Below are positions 1-6,684 of a DNA stretch of 8,716 bases, one piece after another. The DNA is from an uncultured Chloroflexota bacterium. GTDB lineage: Bacteria > Chloroflexota > Chloroflexia > Chloroflexales > Roseiflexaceae. Both the position numbers and the translations under genes were made by a program. The notes beneath the pieces are model-generated. The model saw only the letters and a list, made by a program, of their open reading frames with translations, was not told the origin of the DNA and did not search any database. Numbering within the stretch: position 1 is the stretch's first letter; each line of letters begins with the position of its first letter. The stretch is from positions 1 through 8,716 of the forward strand of contig CALFIC010000065.1 in assembly GCA_937876225.1 (NCBI GenBank), written 5' to 3'.

Positions 1-91
1 CGAAGAAACCACCGAAGAAGTCGCCGAAGAAACCACCGAAGAAGTCGCCGAAGAAACCACCGAAGAAGTCGCCGAAGAAGAAGCTGCCTAA
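1..91 (+). CDS. 3' end of an unidentified gene with an acidic EETTEEVA repeat tail (partial)
   Basis: Only the last 29 codons are inside the window, read in the frame starting at base 2 and ending in TAA at 89-91. The peptide is three copies of the octamer EETTEEVA followed by EEEAA. It is very acidic, low in complexity and probably disordered or helical; no catalytic domain is visible. Acidic Glu-rich tails of this kind occur on several unrelated bacterial proteins (ribosomal proteins, chaperones, nucleoid and surface proteins), so no function can be given. The gene is convergent with the minus-strand aldehyde dehydrogenase, and the two share the hairpin terminator at 141-184. The reading frame is certain within the window. 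The identity is unknown, and the start lies to the left of the window. Confidence 0.7.
   Translation, partial: EETTEEVAEETTEEVAEETTEEVAEEEAA
2..73 (+). repeat. Three perfect 24-bp tandem repeats inside the coding tail
   Basis: Bases 2-25, 26-49 and 50-73 are identical 24-mers, each encoding EETTEEVA with the same codons. The first copy starts at the window edge, so more may lie outside. Each unit contains two GAAGAA blocks separated by ACCACC and followed by GTCGCC. Identity at third codon positions points to recent expansion by slippage or recombination rather than selection on the protein alone. The unit is a multiple of three, so changes in copy number keep the frame. Confidence 0.9.
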
Positions 92-140
92 TCGCATCGG
101 GTGTACGGCACATACGAAAAACTTCACCAAAAAATACTCT

Positions 141-184
141 AAAAAACCAATCGAGGGTGCGCGGCAAAGCTGCGCACCCTCGAT
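141..184 (-). terminator. Strong hairpin terminator between convergent genes
   Basis: Bases 150-162 and 172-184 are perfect 13-bp inverted complements. The 9-nt interior can extend the stem with GGC/GCT (one wobble), leaving an AAA triloop. Read on the minus strand, the stem is followed by TTGGTTTTTT (149-141 side), a good U-tract, so it should end the deoC-ALDH transcript. In the plus direction the stem is followed only by GATGTTGTCAT, so it is a weaker terminator or 3' stabiliser for the left-hand gene. Confidence 0.85.
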
Positions 185-197
185 GTTGTCATATTCA

Positions 198-381
198 GGG
201 CGCCATGGGGTCGTCTGGGCGCCATGGGGTCGTCTGGGCGCCATGAAATGACGCCCCTACGCCTCCATCGGCGCCATGCAATGACGCCACTACGCCTCCA
301 TCGGCGCCATGCAATGACGCCCCTACGCCTCCCTCGGCGCCATGGGGTCGTCTGGGCGCCATGAAATGACGCCCCTACGCC
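198..381. repeat. Tandem hairpin-repeat array (REP-like)
   Basis: Two unit types are interleaved. Unit A (19 bp, beginning GGGCGCCATGGGG) occurs at 198-216 and 217-235, and as 18 bp at 336-353. Unit B has a 27-bp core at 237-263, 270-296, 303-329 and 355-381; the first three copies extend to 33 bp and abut head to tail. Each B core holds a small hairpin: arms GGCGCCAT and ATGACGCC with one mismatch, separated by GAA or GCA (for example 237-244 with 248-255). Each hairpin is followed by a conserved CCTACGCC or CACTACGCC end. The array has no spacers, so it is not CRISPR. It fits the short palindromic intergenic repeats known as REP-type elements. The last B core runs into the 3' end of the ALDH gene and supplies its stop codon. 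Confidence 0.85.
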
Positions 382-2744
382 CCGTACGGCACCCAGATAT
401 TTTTCCATTGCACGGCGTGGCGCAAAAACTCGCTCCCCACCATCCCCTGCCACACATCCCCATCGTCTGCCATGCACCAAGTGCGCTTGAGGTTGTGGAT
501 GCTACTGCGCTCGATTAATGTACGCGTCGCCCCGTCACATACCGCCCAGATGCCGTCTACATCCATGTGCTCGGCCAACGTTTTGGTCAAGGCACTACGC
601 TCACCACTGACCAAATTAATCACGCCGGCCGGCACATCGCTGGTATCAAACACCGTCAACAATTCGAGCACGGCCAACGGCGTCGTCGGGCTGGGCACCA
701 ACACCACCGTGTTGCCCATGGCCAACGCCGGTGCTAACAATGCCGTCGCCCCTACAAACGCCGCCGTGTCGGGCGCAACGATCCCCAGCACGCCCAACGG
801 CTCGGGGATGGCCATCACCACGGCGCGGGTGGGGGTATGATGCACCGTCCCATCGTATTTGTCGGCCCAAGCGGCGGCAGTAAACCACTGCTGGAGGGCG
901 GCTTCGACCTGGATGGCCGCATCGGCCACGGTGATGCCACTTTCGTGGGCAATCAGCTGACTAAATTCCCCCGCCCGCAATGCCAGATTTTCGGCGATAT
1001 AGTACAAAATCTGCGCGCGACCATGAGCCGGCATGGTGCCCCAACTCGCTGCAGCCGCCCGCGCCCCTTCGACGGCGTTGCGGATGTCTTTGCGGTTGCC
1101 GTCGCCGACTTCGCCAAGCGTCGCACCGTCGCTGTCACGAATCACGCGACTATAGCCACTATCGGGGCGGGCCTGCTTACCGGCGATATAAAGCTTGGTG
1201 GTGCGATCGATGACATGTGGCAATGGCGCCGATTCGGCCGGCACCACAAACGACGGCGTGGGGTGCACCACTGGGCGCGCGATAGGCTTGAGGTACTCGT
1301 ACATCCCTTCGCGGCCCCCTTCACGCCCGAAGCCGCTTTCGCGATAGCCACCAAACCCGGCAGCGGCATCGAATTGGTTGGTGCAGTTAATCCAGATCAC
1401 GCCAGCCTTGATTTGTTTGGCGATATCGAGGGCCACGTCGATGTTTTGCGACCAGACACTGCCCGCCAAGCCGTAACGCGTATTGTTGGCCAAGGCCACT
1501 GCTTCACTGGGGGTACGAAAGGTCATGCTGACAATCACCGGGCCAAAAATTTCTTCTTGAGCGACCGTCGCTGCCGGATAGACATTGGTGAGCAACGTCG
1601 GCGGATAATAAAACCCGTTTTGGGGCATACCAGCCGTTGATTGATGACACTGCGCCCCTTCGGCCACCCCCAGCTCCACATAGTGTTTGATGCGGGCCAG
1701 TTGGCGTTCGGCAATAATTGCCCCCATGTCGATGCTTTTGTCGAGGGGATCGCCGACGCGCAAAGTATGCAGACGACGCGTCAAACGCGTGGTGAACTGG
1801 GCGGCGATGCGCTCGTCGAGCAGCAGGCGCGTACCGGCACAACAGACCTGCCCTTGGTTGAACCAGACCGCATCGACCACCCCTTCGACGGCCGCATCCA
1901 AATCGGCATCGGCAAAGACGATAAACGGCGATTTGCCACCCAATTCGAGCGACAAGGCTTTGCCACTCCCCGCCGTCCCTTCGCGCAATTTGCGCCCTAC
2001 CATGGTCGAGCCGGTAAAGGCGACTTTGTGCACATCGGGATGGTCAGCGAGCGCCGCCCCTACCACCCCGTCGCCGGTGATGATATTGACCACACCGGCG
2101 GGTAAGCCCACCTCGTGACAGATTTCGGCGAACAACAGGGCCGTCAGCGAGGTCCATTCGGCTGGCTTGAGCACCACCGTGTTGCCCGCAGCCAGGGCGG
2201 GGGCAATTTTCCAGGCCAGCATCAGCAAGGGAAAATTCCACGGGATGATTTGGGCACATACCCCGACCGGCGCATATCCGGAAAATTCTTGGTCGGCGAT
2301 TTGAGCCCAGCCGGCATGATGATAAAAATGACGAATCACCAACGGGATGTCGATGTCGCGGCTTTCGCGGATTGGTTTACCGTTGTCCATTGTCTCGAGC
2401 ACCGCAAAAAGCCGGGCATGTTTTTGGATTTGACGGGCGATGGCATACAAAAACCGCGCCCGTTGCGACCCACTCAGCCCTTGCCAATGAGGCAAGGCTT
2501 GGGTCGCCGCGGCCACCGCAGCCGTGACATCCGTCGCGCTCGCCTGGGTAATCGTGGCCAGTTTTTGGCCATTGGCCGGGTTAATACTCTCAATCATCAC
2601 GGCGTCGGCAGCGGGTTGCTGCCAGCTCCCGCCGATAAACAACCCAAAGCGGCGCTGGTGGGCATCGAGCCATTGATTAGCCACGGCGGCACTTTCGGGA
2701 GCAGTGCCGAGTGACATCTGCGCAAAAATATCTGACACGGTCAT
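375..2744 (-). CDS. ALDH16-type two-domain aldehyde dehydrogenase
   Basis: This 789-residue protein has a full ALDH domain (about 1-490) followed by a truncated second ALDH-like domain (about 512-789), the layout of the ALDH16 family. Domain 1 carries PWNFP (168-172) with Asn170, KPAEW (193-197), FTGST (243-247), the general base Glu267 in LELGGKSP, and the catalytic cysteine in GQVCCAG, probably Cys301. It should therefore be an active NAD(P)-dependent oxidoreductase. Domain 2 keeps the fold landmarks (EPLGVLGIV, APALAMGNTVVL) but has APDT in place of PWNF and Val in place of the cofactor-binding Lys (VLVPSP). It ends before any Glu or Cys catalytic region, so it looks structural. The protein closes with KNIWVPYGA. 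The start is ATG, preceded closely by GAGGA. The gene lies 60 bp downstream of deoC, so acetaldehyde released by the aldolase is the likely substrate. That role is inferred from context; the family call is firm. Confidence 0.9.
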   Translation of the reverse strand: MTVSDIFAQMSLGTAPESAAVANQWLDAHQRRFGLFIGGSWQQPAADAVMIESINPANGQKLATITQASATDVTAAVAAATQALPHWQGLSGSQRARFLYAIARQIQKHARLFAVLETMDNGKPIRESRDIDIPLVIRHFYHHAGWAQIADQEFSGYAPVGVCAQIIPWNFPLLMLAWKIAPALAAGNTVVLKPAEWTSLTALLFAEICHEVGLPAGVVNIITGDGVVGAALADHPDVHKVAFTGSTMVGRKLREGTAGSGKALSLELGGKSPFIVFADADLDAAVEGVVDAVWFNQGQVCCAGTRLLLDERIAAQFTTRLTRRLHTLRVGDPLDKSIDMGAIIAERQLARIKHYVELGVAEGAQCHQSTAGMPQNGFYYPPTLLTNVYPAATVAQEEIFGPVIVSMTFRTPSEAVALANNTRYGLAGSVWSQNIDVALDIAKQIKAGVIWINCTNQFDAAAGFGGYRESGFGREGGREGMYEYLKPIARPVVHPTPSFVVPAESAPLPHVIDRTTKLYIAGKQARPDSGYSRVIRDSDGATLGEVGDGNRKDIRNAVEGARAAAASWGTMPAHGRAQILYYIAENLALRAGEFSQLIAHESGITVADAAIQVEAALQQWFTAAAWADKYDGTVHHTPTRAVVMAIPEPLGVLGIVAPDTAAFVGATALLAPALAMGNTVVLVPSPTTPLAVLELLTVFDTSDVPAGVINLVSGERSALTKTLAEHMDVDGIWAVCDGATRTLIERSSIHNLKRTWCMADDGDVWQGMVGSEFLRHAVQWKNIWVPYGA

Positions 2745-2804
2745 AATTCCTCACAATCAGCAACGGCTATTTCAACACAATCAATTCGTTATTTACAGGG
2801 TGAT

Positions 2805-3761
2805 TTAGGCCATAGCGTGGCGATTAGCCGCCGAATAAATGCCGGTAATGCCGTGTTCGATTTGGCGTTCGATGTCGCCCAGCAAGGCACTCGCCCCAAA
2901 GCGGAAGCGGCTGGCGTCCAACCACTCCTTGCCCAGCTCTTCGTCAATCAACAACAGCCAATCGAGGGCTTGTTTGGCGGTGCGGATGCCCCCAGCCGGC
3001 TTGAAGCCGACGATATGCCCGGTCTGTTGTTGATAATCACGAATTGCGCGCATCATCACCAGGCTGACGGGCAAGGTGGCGTTGACCGGCTCTTTGCCGG
3101 TGGATGTTTTGATGAAATCAGCGCCGGCCATCATGCAGACCAGCGAGGCCCGCGCCACATCCGTAAAAGTCCCCAATTCACCGGTGGCCAAAATTGTTTT
3201 TAAATGGGCATCACCACACATGGCACGGTAGGCACACACCTCGTCGTAGAGCGCTTGCCAATTGCCGTTGAGGACGTGGCGGCGCGAGATCACGATGTCG
3301 ATCTCTTGGGCGCCGGCCGCCACCGACAATGCGATTTCGCGCAAGCGGGTCTCGAAGGGGGTCAAGCCGGCGGGGAAGCCGGTCGACACCGCTGCCACCG
3401 GGATGGTGGTGCCGCGCAAGGCCTGCACCGCCGCCGGGATCATTTCGTGGTAGACACAGACCGCGCCCACGGTAATCCCCGCGCTGGCCATGCCCATGGC
3501 GACCAGCAAGTCGGCACGCACTGGTTGACGCGCTTTGGCGCAGAGGCGATAGACGGTAGCGTCGGTATCGTCGCCGGCGAGTGTGGTCAAGTCGATGCAG
3601 GTGATGGCGCGGAGCAACCACGCCAGTTGGGCCTGTTGTTTGACACTGCGGCGGGCGGTATGGCTGGCACAACGGCGCTCGACGGCACTGCGATTGATGA
3701 TGGTGGCATTGACCCATTGCATATCGAGGGGCATGATGGGGGGGCGAGGATGGTGTGACAT
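2805..3761 (-). CDS. deoC: Deoxyribose-phosphate aldolase (long, DERA-like form)
   Basis: The enzyme reversibly cleaves 2-deoxy-D-ribose 5-phosphate to glyceraldehyde 3-phosphate and acetaldehyde in deoxynucleoside catabolism. The 318-residue protein is a class I aldolase with Schiff-base Lys218 in DFIKTSTGK, Lys254 in GFKPAGGIRT, and acid/base Asp155 in EIDIVIS. As I recall, these are the same residue numbers as in human DERA, which is also 318 residues; an N-terminal extension of about 50 residues and the C-terminal FRFGASALL-DIERQ segment match that form rather than the shorter E. coli enzyme. I chose ATG 3761 because AAGGAGG sits 5 nt upstream; a TTG at 3779 gives an unsupported extension. 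It is first in a probable two-gene unit with the aldehyde dehydrogenase. The region at 3796-3841 probably holds its promoter and operator. Confidence 0.95.
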   Translation of the reverse strand: MSHHPRPPIMPLDMQWVNATIINRSAVERRCASHTARRSVKQQAQLAWLLRAITCIDLTTLAGDDTDATVYRLCAKARQPVRADLLVAMGMASAGITVGAVCVYHEMIPAAVQALRGTTIPVAAVSTGFPAGLTPFETRLREIALSVAAGAQEIDIVISRRHVLNGNWQALYDEVCAYRAMCGDAHLKTILATGELGTFTDVARASLVCMMAGADFIKTSTGKEPVNATLPVSLVMMRAIRDYQQQTGHIVGFKPAGGIRTAKQALDWLLLIDEELGKEWLDASRFRFGASALLGDIERQIEHGITGIYSAANRHAMA

Positions 3762-3795
3762 GCGGCCTCCTTGGCGCAATACATAGTGTAATTAT

Positions 3796-3841
3796 GCGTA
3801 TTATACGCTCAATACGGCGTCATCACATTGTAAAATGTAAT
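3796..3841 (-). promoter_or_regulatory. Candidate deoC promoter with two palindromes
   Basis: On the minus strand a perfect TATAAT lies at 3805-3800. No good -35 hexamer sits 16-18 bp upstream; the best match, TTTACA at 3834-3829, is 23 bp away. The -10 lies inside a perfect 13-bp palindrome, GCGTATTATACGC (3796-3808). The -35 zone is covered by a second inverted repeat (3822-3841: arms ATCACATT and AATGTAAT, one mismatch, centre GTAA). A weak -35 together with flanking dyads suggests regulation by a DNA-binding protein, plausibly one sensing nucleosides or deoxyribose phosphate. The regulator is not in the window and the assignment is inference. Confidence 0.5.
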
Positions 3842-3843
3842 AC

Positions 3844-3873
3844 AAAAATCGCAGTACGGACTAACCGTACCGC
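3844..3873 (-). terminator. Intrinsic terminator of the acetyltransferase gene
   Basis: Read on the minus strand, arms at 3873-3865 (GCGGTACGG) and 3859-3851 (CCGTACTGC) pair over 9 bp, including one G-U, around a 5-nt loop. They are followed by GATTTTTGTATT. The structure lies 36 bp past the acetyltransferase stop and just upstream of the deoC promoter, so it should insulate deoC from transcription through the genes to the right. Confidence 0.8.
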
Positions 3874-3908
3874 ATCGCTTGGTGTAACGCAAAAAAGATA
3901 TACCGTGG

Positions 3909-4442
3909 TTACCACACATCCCCCGTGCGCCAATCACAAACCCACGCCACACCCGGTTGGTTGAGCTGGGTGCGTGTGGTGTATACCATCAGGCCTTCGT
4001 CTTCGTCGGCAGTACGGATGATGGTGCCGTGATTATCCACAAAGCTCTGACCAACAAAGCGTTGCCAACCAAATTTGGCATAGAAATCTATTTCACCGGT
4101 AGAAAGCATGGCAATCTCGAAATCACGTTGCGCCATGTCCGTTATTTGGCGCATTATTTGAGCACCAATCCCCTGCCCTTGGTATGCCGGCCACACCGCC
4201 ACCCCCTCGACATACGCTACGGTATAGGGTGTGTCGGCAATCGTAATGGTGCGGGCAACGAGCGCTGCATGCCCGACAATCTGGTCACCGTCGCTAGCGA
4301 TGACTCGCACGCCACCGGCGGCGTGATCGTTGTCTTCGTCGCTGAACTCGTCGGCGAAGGCTTCGTCGAGGAGTGCACGGATGGCGTGGTGTTGGGTGGC
4401 GGTGAGTTGGTGGTCGGATACGGTACGATACATGATGGTCAT
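3909..4442 (-). CDS. GNAT acetyltransferase resembling aminoglycoside 2'-N-acetyltransferase AAC(2')-I
   Basis: The 177-residue protein aligns by eye along its whole length with mycobacterial AAC(2')-I enzymes (about 181 residues). Shared landmarks are an acidic EFSDEDND segment (32-39), GHAALVAR (57-64), AYVEGVAV (76-83), the acetyl-CoA loop QGQGIGA (88-94), STGEIDFYAKFGW (114-126), ADEDEG (145-150), and a terminal CDWRTGDVW (169-177) very close to the mycobacterial CDWRAGDVW. In that family, as I recall, the acidic residues and the C-terminal Trp contact the aminoglycoside, so the binding site looks retained. The enzyme would acetylate the 2'-amino group using acetyl-CoA, in the cytoplasm; a housekeeping substrate is also possible. 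I chose ATG 4442 because AAGGA lies 7 nt upstream. A longer 200-residue frame only translates the upstream repeats, and ATG 4433 is an alternative start. No clear promoter was found; readthrough from trpG is possible. Confidence 0.82.
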   Translation of the reverse strand: MTIMYRTVSDHQLTATQHHAIRALLDEAFADEFSDEDNDHAAGGVRVIASDGDQIVGHAALVARTITIADTPYTVAYVEGVAVWPAYQGQGIGAQIMRQITDMAQRDFEIAMLSTGEIDFYAKFGWQRFVGQSFVDNHGTIIRTADEDEGLMVYTTRTQLNQPGVAWVCDWRTGDVW

Positions 4443-4450
4443 AGGATTAT

Positions 4451-4513
4451 CCTTGGGCGATTGGTCGCAGCAGGTCGATTGGTCGCAGCAGGCCGCGAGA
4501 GAATCGCCCAAGG
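4451..4513 (-). promoter_or_regulatory. Long hairpin whose 3' arm contains the acetyltransferase Shine-Dalgarno
   Basis: In the minus-strand RNA, 4513-4502 (CCTTGGGCGATT) and 4462-4451 (AATCGCCCAAGG) are perfect 12-bp complements. The AAGG at the end of the second arm is most of the AAGGA Shine-Dalgarno of the start at 4442. Folding would cover the ribosome site; a competing hairpin (4512-4548) shares two bases with the first arm. RBS masking is inferred from the sequence only. Confidence 0.5.
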
Positions 4514-4590
4514 GCGATTGGTCGCAGCAAGCTGCGAGTGAATCGCCCGTACGTGTCGGCGCAGCAAGCCGCGAGTGAATCGCCCGTACG
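4451..4590. repeat. Block of GGGCGATT/AATCGCCC hairpin repeats
   Basis: The gap between trpG and the acetyltransferase is almost wholly repeat. A 17-bp unit beginning CGATTGGTCGCAG occurs at 4458-4474 and 4476-4492, and again at 4515-4530 in slightly changed form. A 30-bp unit beginning GCAGCAAGC and ending CCCGTACG occurs at 4524-4553 and 4561-4590, with one difference. The best hairpin pairs 4512-4519 with 4541-4548 (GGGCGATT/AATCGCCC) and, inside it, 4522-4528 with 4531-4537 (TCGCAGC/GCTGCGA) around an AA loop. No transposase or spacers are present. The block looks like a second family of short palindromic repeats, distinct in sequence from the 198-381 array. Confidence 0.85.
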
Positions 4591-4605
4591 GCGGCGCGGC
4601 GTATC

Positions 4606-5169
4606 TTACACCGCCAAGAAGTTTTTCAGCATGGCGTGACCATGCTCGGTCATAATCGATTCGGGGTGGAATTGCAGGCCATAAATGGGGTATTTTTTGT
4701 GCTTGAGACCCATGATAATGCCATCATCGGTCCAGGCGGTACGCACGAGTTGATCGGGCAAGCCATCAGCTCGCACAATCAACGAATGATAACGCGTGGC
4801 CATGAAGTGCTGTGGCAGACCGGCAAACAACCCGTGCTCGTCGTGGTTGATGGCCGAGCGTTTGCCGTGCATCACGTAGGGGGCGCGCTCGACGATGCCC
4901 CCAAAGGCCTGCCCAATCGATTGGTGCCCGAGGCAGACGCCGAGGGTGGGGATCTTGGGGCCGAGCTCGTTGATGACGGCGATACTAATCCCCGCCTCGC
5001 TGGGGGTACACGGCCCAGGCGACACCACAATCCGTTCGGGCTTGAGGGCAGCAGCTTCTTTGACGGTGATTTGGTCGTTGCGCTTGACCAGCACCTCGGC
5101 GCCCAATTCGCTCAAGTACTGCACCAAGTTGTAGGTAAAGGAGTCGTAGTTGTCGATGAGCAAAATCAT
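4606..5169 (-). CDS. trpG: Anthranilate synthase glutaminase component
   Basis: This is the class I glutamine amidotransferase subunit. It releases ammonia from glutamine for TrpE to make anthranilate from chorismate. The 187-residue protein is of normal length. It shows the N-terminal DNYDSFTYNLVQYL (6-19), the oxyanion-hole motif SPGPCTP (50-56), nucleophile Cys79 in GVCLGHQ, HGK (101-103), and the His168 and Glu170 dyad in QFHPES. Its ATG overlaps the trpE stop as ATGA, so translation of the two subunits is probably coupled to give equal amounts. Proteins of this type sometimes also serve p-aminobenzoate synthase (PabA role); no pabB is visible here. The repeat block at 4451-4590 follows directly and could act as a 3' hairpin end. 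Confidence 0.96.
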   Translation of the reverse strand: MILLIDNYDSFTYNLVQYLSELGAEVLVKRNDQITVKEAAALKPERIVVSPGPCTPSEAGISIAVINELGPKIPTLGVCLGHQSIGQAFGGIVERAPYVMHGKRSAINHDEHGLFAGLPQHFMATRYHSLIVRADGLPDQLVRTAWTDDGIIMGLKHKKYPIYGLQFHPESIMTEHGHAMLKNFLAV

Positions 5170-6665
5170 GCCACACCTCCATCGGTGATGAAGCGGTCAG
5201 CCAGCTCGAGTGCCCGCAAGGGCGCAGCGGCCTTGTTGCAACTCTCGCGGTACTCCATTTCGGGATCGCTGTCGGCTACCACACCGCCACCGGCCTGCAC
5301 ATAGGCGATGCCGTTGACAATCACGATGGTGCGCAAGGCGATACAGGTATCGAGGTCGCCGTTGAAGCTCAAGTGGCCGACGGCGCCGGCATACACCCCC
5401 CGCCGCGATTGCTCGAGTTCGGCAATGATTTGCATGGCCCGGATTTTGGGGGCGCCGCTGACCGTACCTGCAGGGAAGCAGGCCCGCAAGGCGTCGATGC
5501 CCCGCATGTCGTCACGCAATTCCCCCGTCACGTGACTGACCAAATGTTGGACATGGCTGAATTTTTCTATTTGCATGAAGCGCGGCACCCGCACGGTGCC
5601 TGGTTTGGCCACGCGGCCGATGTCGTTGCGACCCAGGTCGACCAGCATCAAATGCTCGGCTTTTTCTTTTTCGTCGTTGAGCAGTTGTTGCGACAGCGCT
5701 TCGTCTTCCTCGGCCGTTTTGCCACGGGGCACAGTGCCCGCAATGGGATGGGTGGTCACGATGCCTTCTTCGACCCGTACCAGGAGTTCAGGCGATGCTC
5801 CCACCAAAATCCCATCAGGGGTAGACACATAAAACATGTAGGGCGAGGGATTGACGGTACGCAAAGCGCGATAGACGGTAAAGGGATCGGTGGTGATAGG
5901 GCGACTAAAGCGTTGTGATGGCACCACTTGAAAAATATCGCCGGCGGCAATGTATTCTTTGGCGTGCAATACCCGCTCGACGTACTCGCCCAACGACACG
6001 TTAGATGTCACGGGGACTTTGGCCGGAATCGGTCCTTCTTGCAACGCCATATTGGCGGGCAACGGCTGGCGCAAGCGATTGACGATGGCGTTGATGCGCA
6101 ATTGGGCCCGTTGGTATTCGGCGGCCAAATCATCGGCATCGAGATGCACGTGGCTGATGACTTTGATGCGGTGGCGCACATGGTCAAACACCAACAGCGT
6201 ATCGACAAATTGCCACATGCCATCAGGCATTTCGTAGTCGCAATGCTCGGGACGGGGAATACGCTCGAAGTTGCCGACGGTTTCGTAGGCCATATAGCCC
6301 ACAGCGCCCCCCACAAAGCGGGGTAAGTCGGGCAAGCGCACCGGGCGATAATCGGCGAGGTACGAGGCCAGCAGTTCGAGGGGATCGTCGTAGGCGATGG
6401 TTTGTTTGTAGCCCCCTTGGACGGCGTGGGCTTTGCCGTTGACAAAGCGCAAGGTCATGTAGGGGTCAGTGCCGATAAACGAGTAGCGCGCCAAGTGTTG
6501 GCCACCCTCGACCGATTCGAGCAAAAAGCTCCACGGGCCTTGGGCAGTTTTGAGATAAGCCGACACCGGTGTCTCGAGGTCAGCAGCGATTTCGGTATAT
6601 AACGGGCACAAATTGCCTTGGCTCGTCATAGCCTGCATCTCGGCAAGGGATGGCACGAATTGCAT
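5166..6665 (-). CDS. trpE: Anthranilate synthase component I
   Basis: TrpE converts chorismate and ammonia to anthranilate, the committed step of tryptophan synthesis, in complex with TrpG. The 499-residue protein is of typical length. The N-terminal LLES (48-51) and the NPSPYMFYV segment (272-280) form the tryptophan feedback pocket of the family, so allosteric inhibition is likely retained. Chorismate-binding domain motifs follow in order: DIFQVVPSQR (243-252), GASPELL (289-295), HPIAGT (306-311), EHLMLVDLGRNDIGRV (337-352), PAGTVSGAPK (398-407), YAGAVG (425-430) and EYRESCNKA (471-479). ATG 6665 was chosen because AGAGGAG lies just upstream; the extension to 6692 would translate the RBS itself. 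The gene follows trpS after a structured 97-bp leader, which may link it to the T-box upstream. Confidence 0.97.
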   Translation of the reverse strand: MQFVPSLAEMQAMTSQGNLCPLYTEIAADLETPVSAYLKTAQGPWSFLLESVEGGQHLARYSFIGTDPYMTLRFVNGKAHAVQGGYKQTIAYDDPLELLASYLADYRPVRLPDLPRFVGGAVGYMAYETVGNFERIPRPEHCDYEMPDGMWQFVDTLLVFDHVRHRIKVISHVHLDADDLAAEYQRAQLRINAIVNRLRQPLPANMALQEGPIPAKVPVTSNVSLGEYVERVLHAKEYIAAGDIFQVVPSQRFSRPITTDPFTVYRALRTVNPSPYMFYVSTPDGILVGASPELLVRVEEGIVTTHPIAGTVPRGKTAEEDEALSQQLLNDEKEKAEHLMLVDLGRNDIGRVAKPGTVRVPRFMQIEKFSHVQHLVSHVTGELRDDMRGIDALRACFPAGTVSGAPKIRAMQIIAELEQSRRGVYAGAVGHLSFNGDLDTCIALRTIVIVNGIAYVQAGGGVVADSDPEMEYRESCNKAAAPLRALELADRFITDGGVA

Positions 6666-6684
6666 GGCGTTCTCCTCTTGAATC

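Noticed and set aside
198..381. CRISPR array
   Set aside because: Units abut or mix in two types with no unique spacers and no cas genes; the cores are hairpins with coding overlap.
139..480. Minus-strand open frame through the left repeat array
   Set aside because: Its product is Arg/Trp-rich repeat translation covering the terminator, the array and the ALDH end.
837..2714. Long plus-strand open frames opposite the ALDH gene
   Set aside because: They are antisense shadows produced by GC-rich codons of a gene with clear ALDH motifs; no domains or RBS were seen.
3762..3779. TTG start for deoC
   Set aside because: It would read through the AAGGAGG Shine-Dalgarno that serves ATG 3761.
4443..4511. 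A 23-residue N-terminal extension of the acetyltransferase
   Set aside because: It is translated repeat sequence (recurring CCDQS), and the RBS supports 4442.
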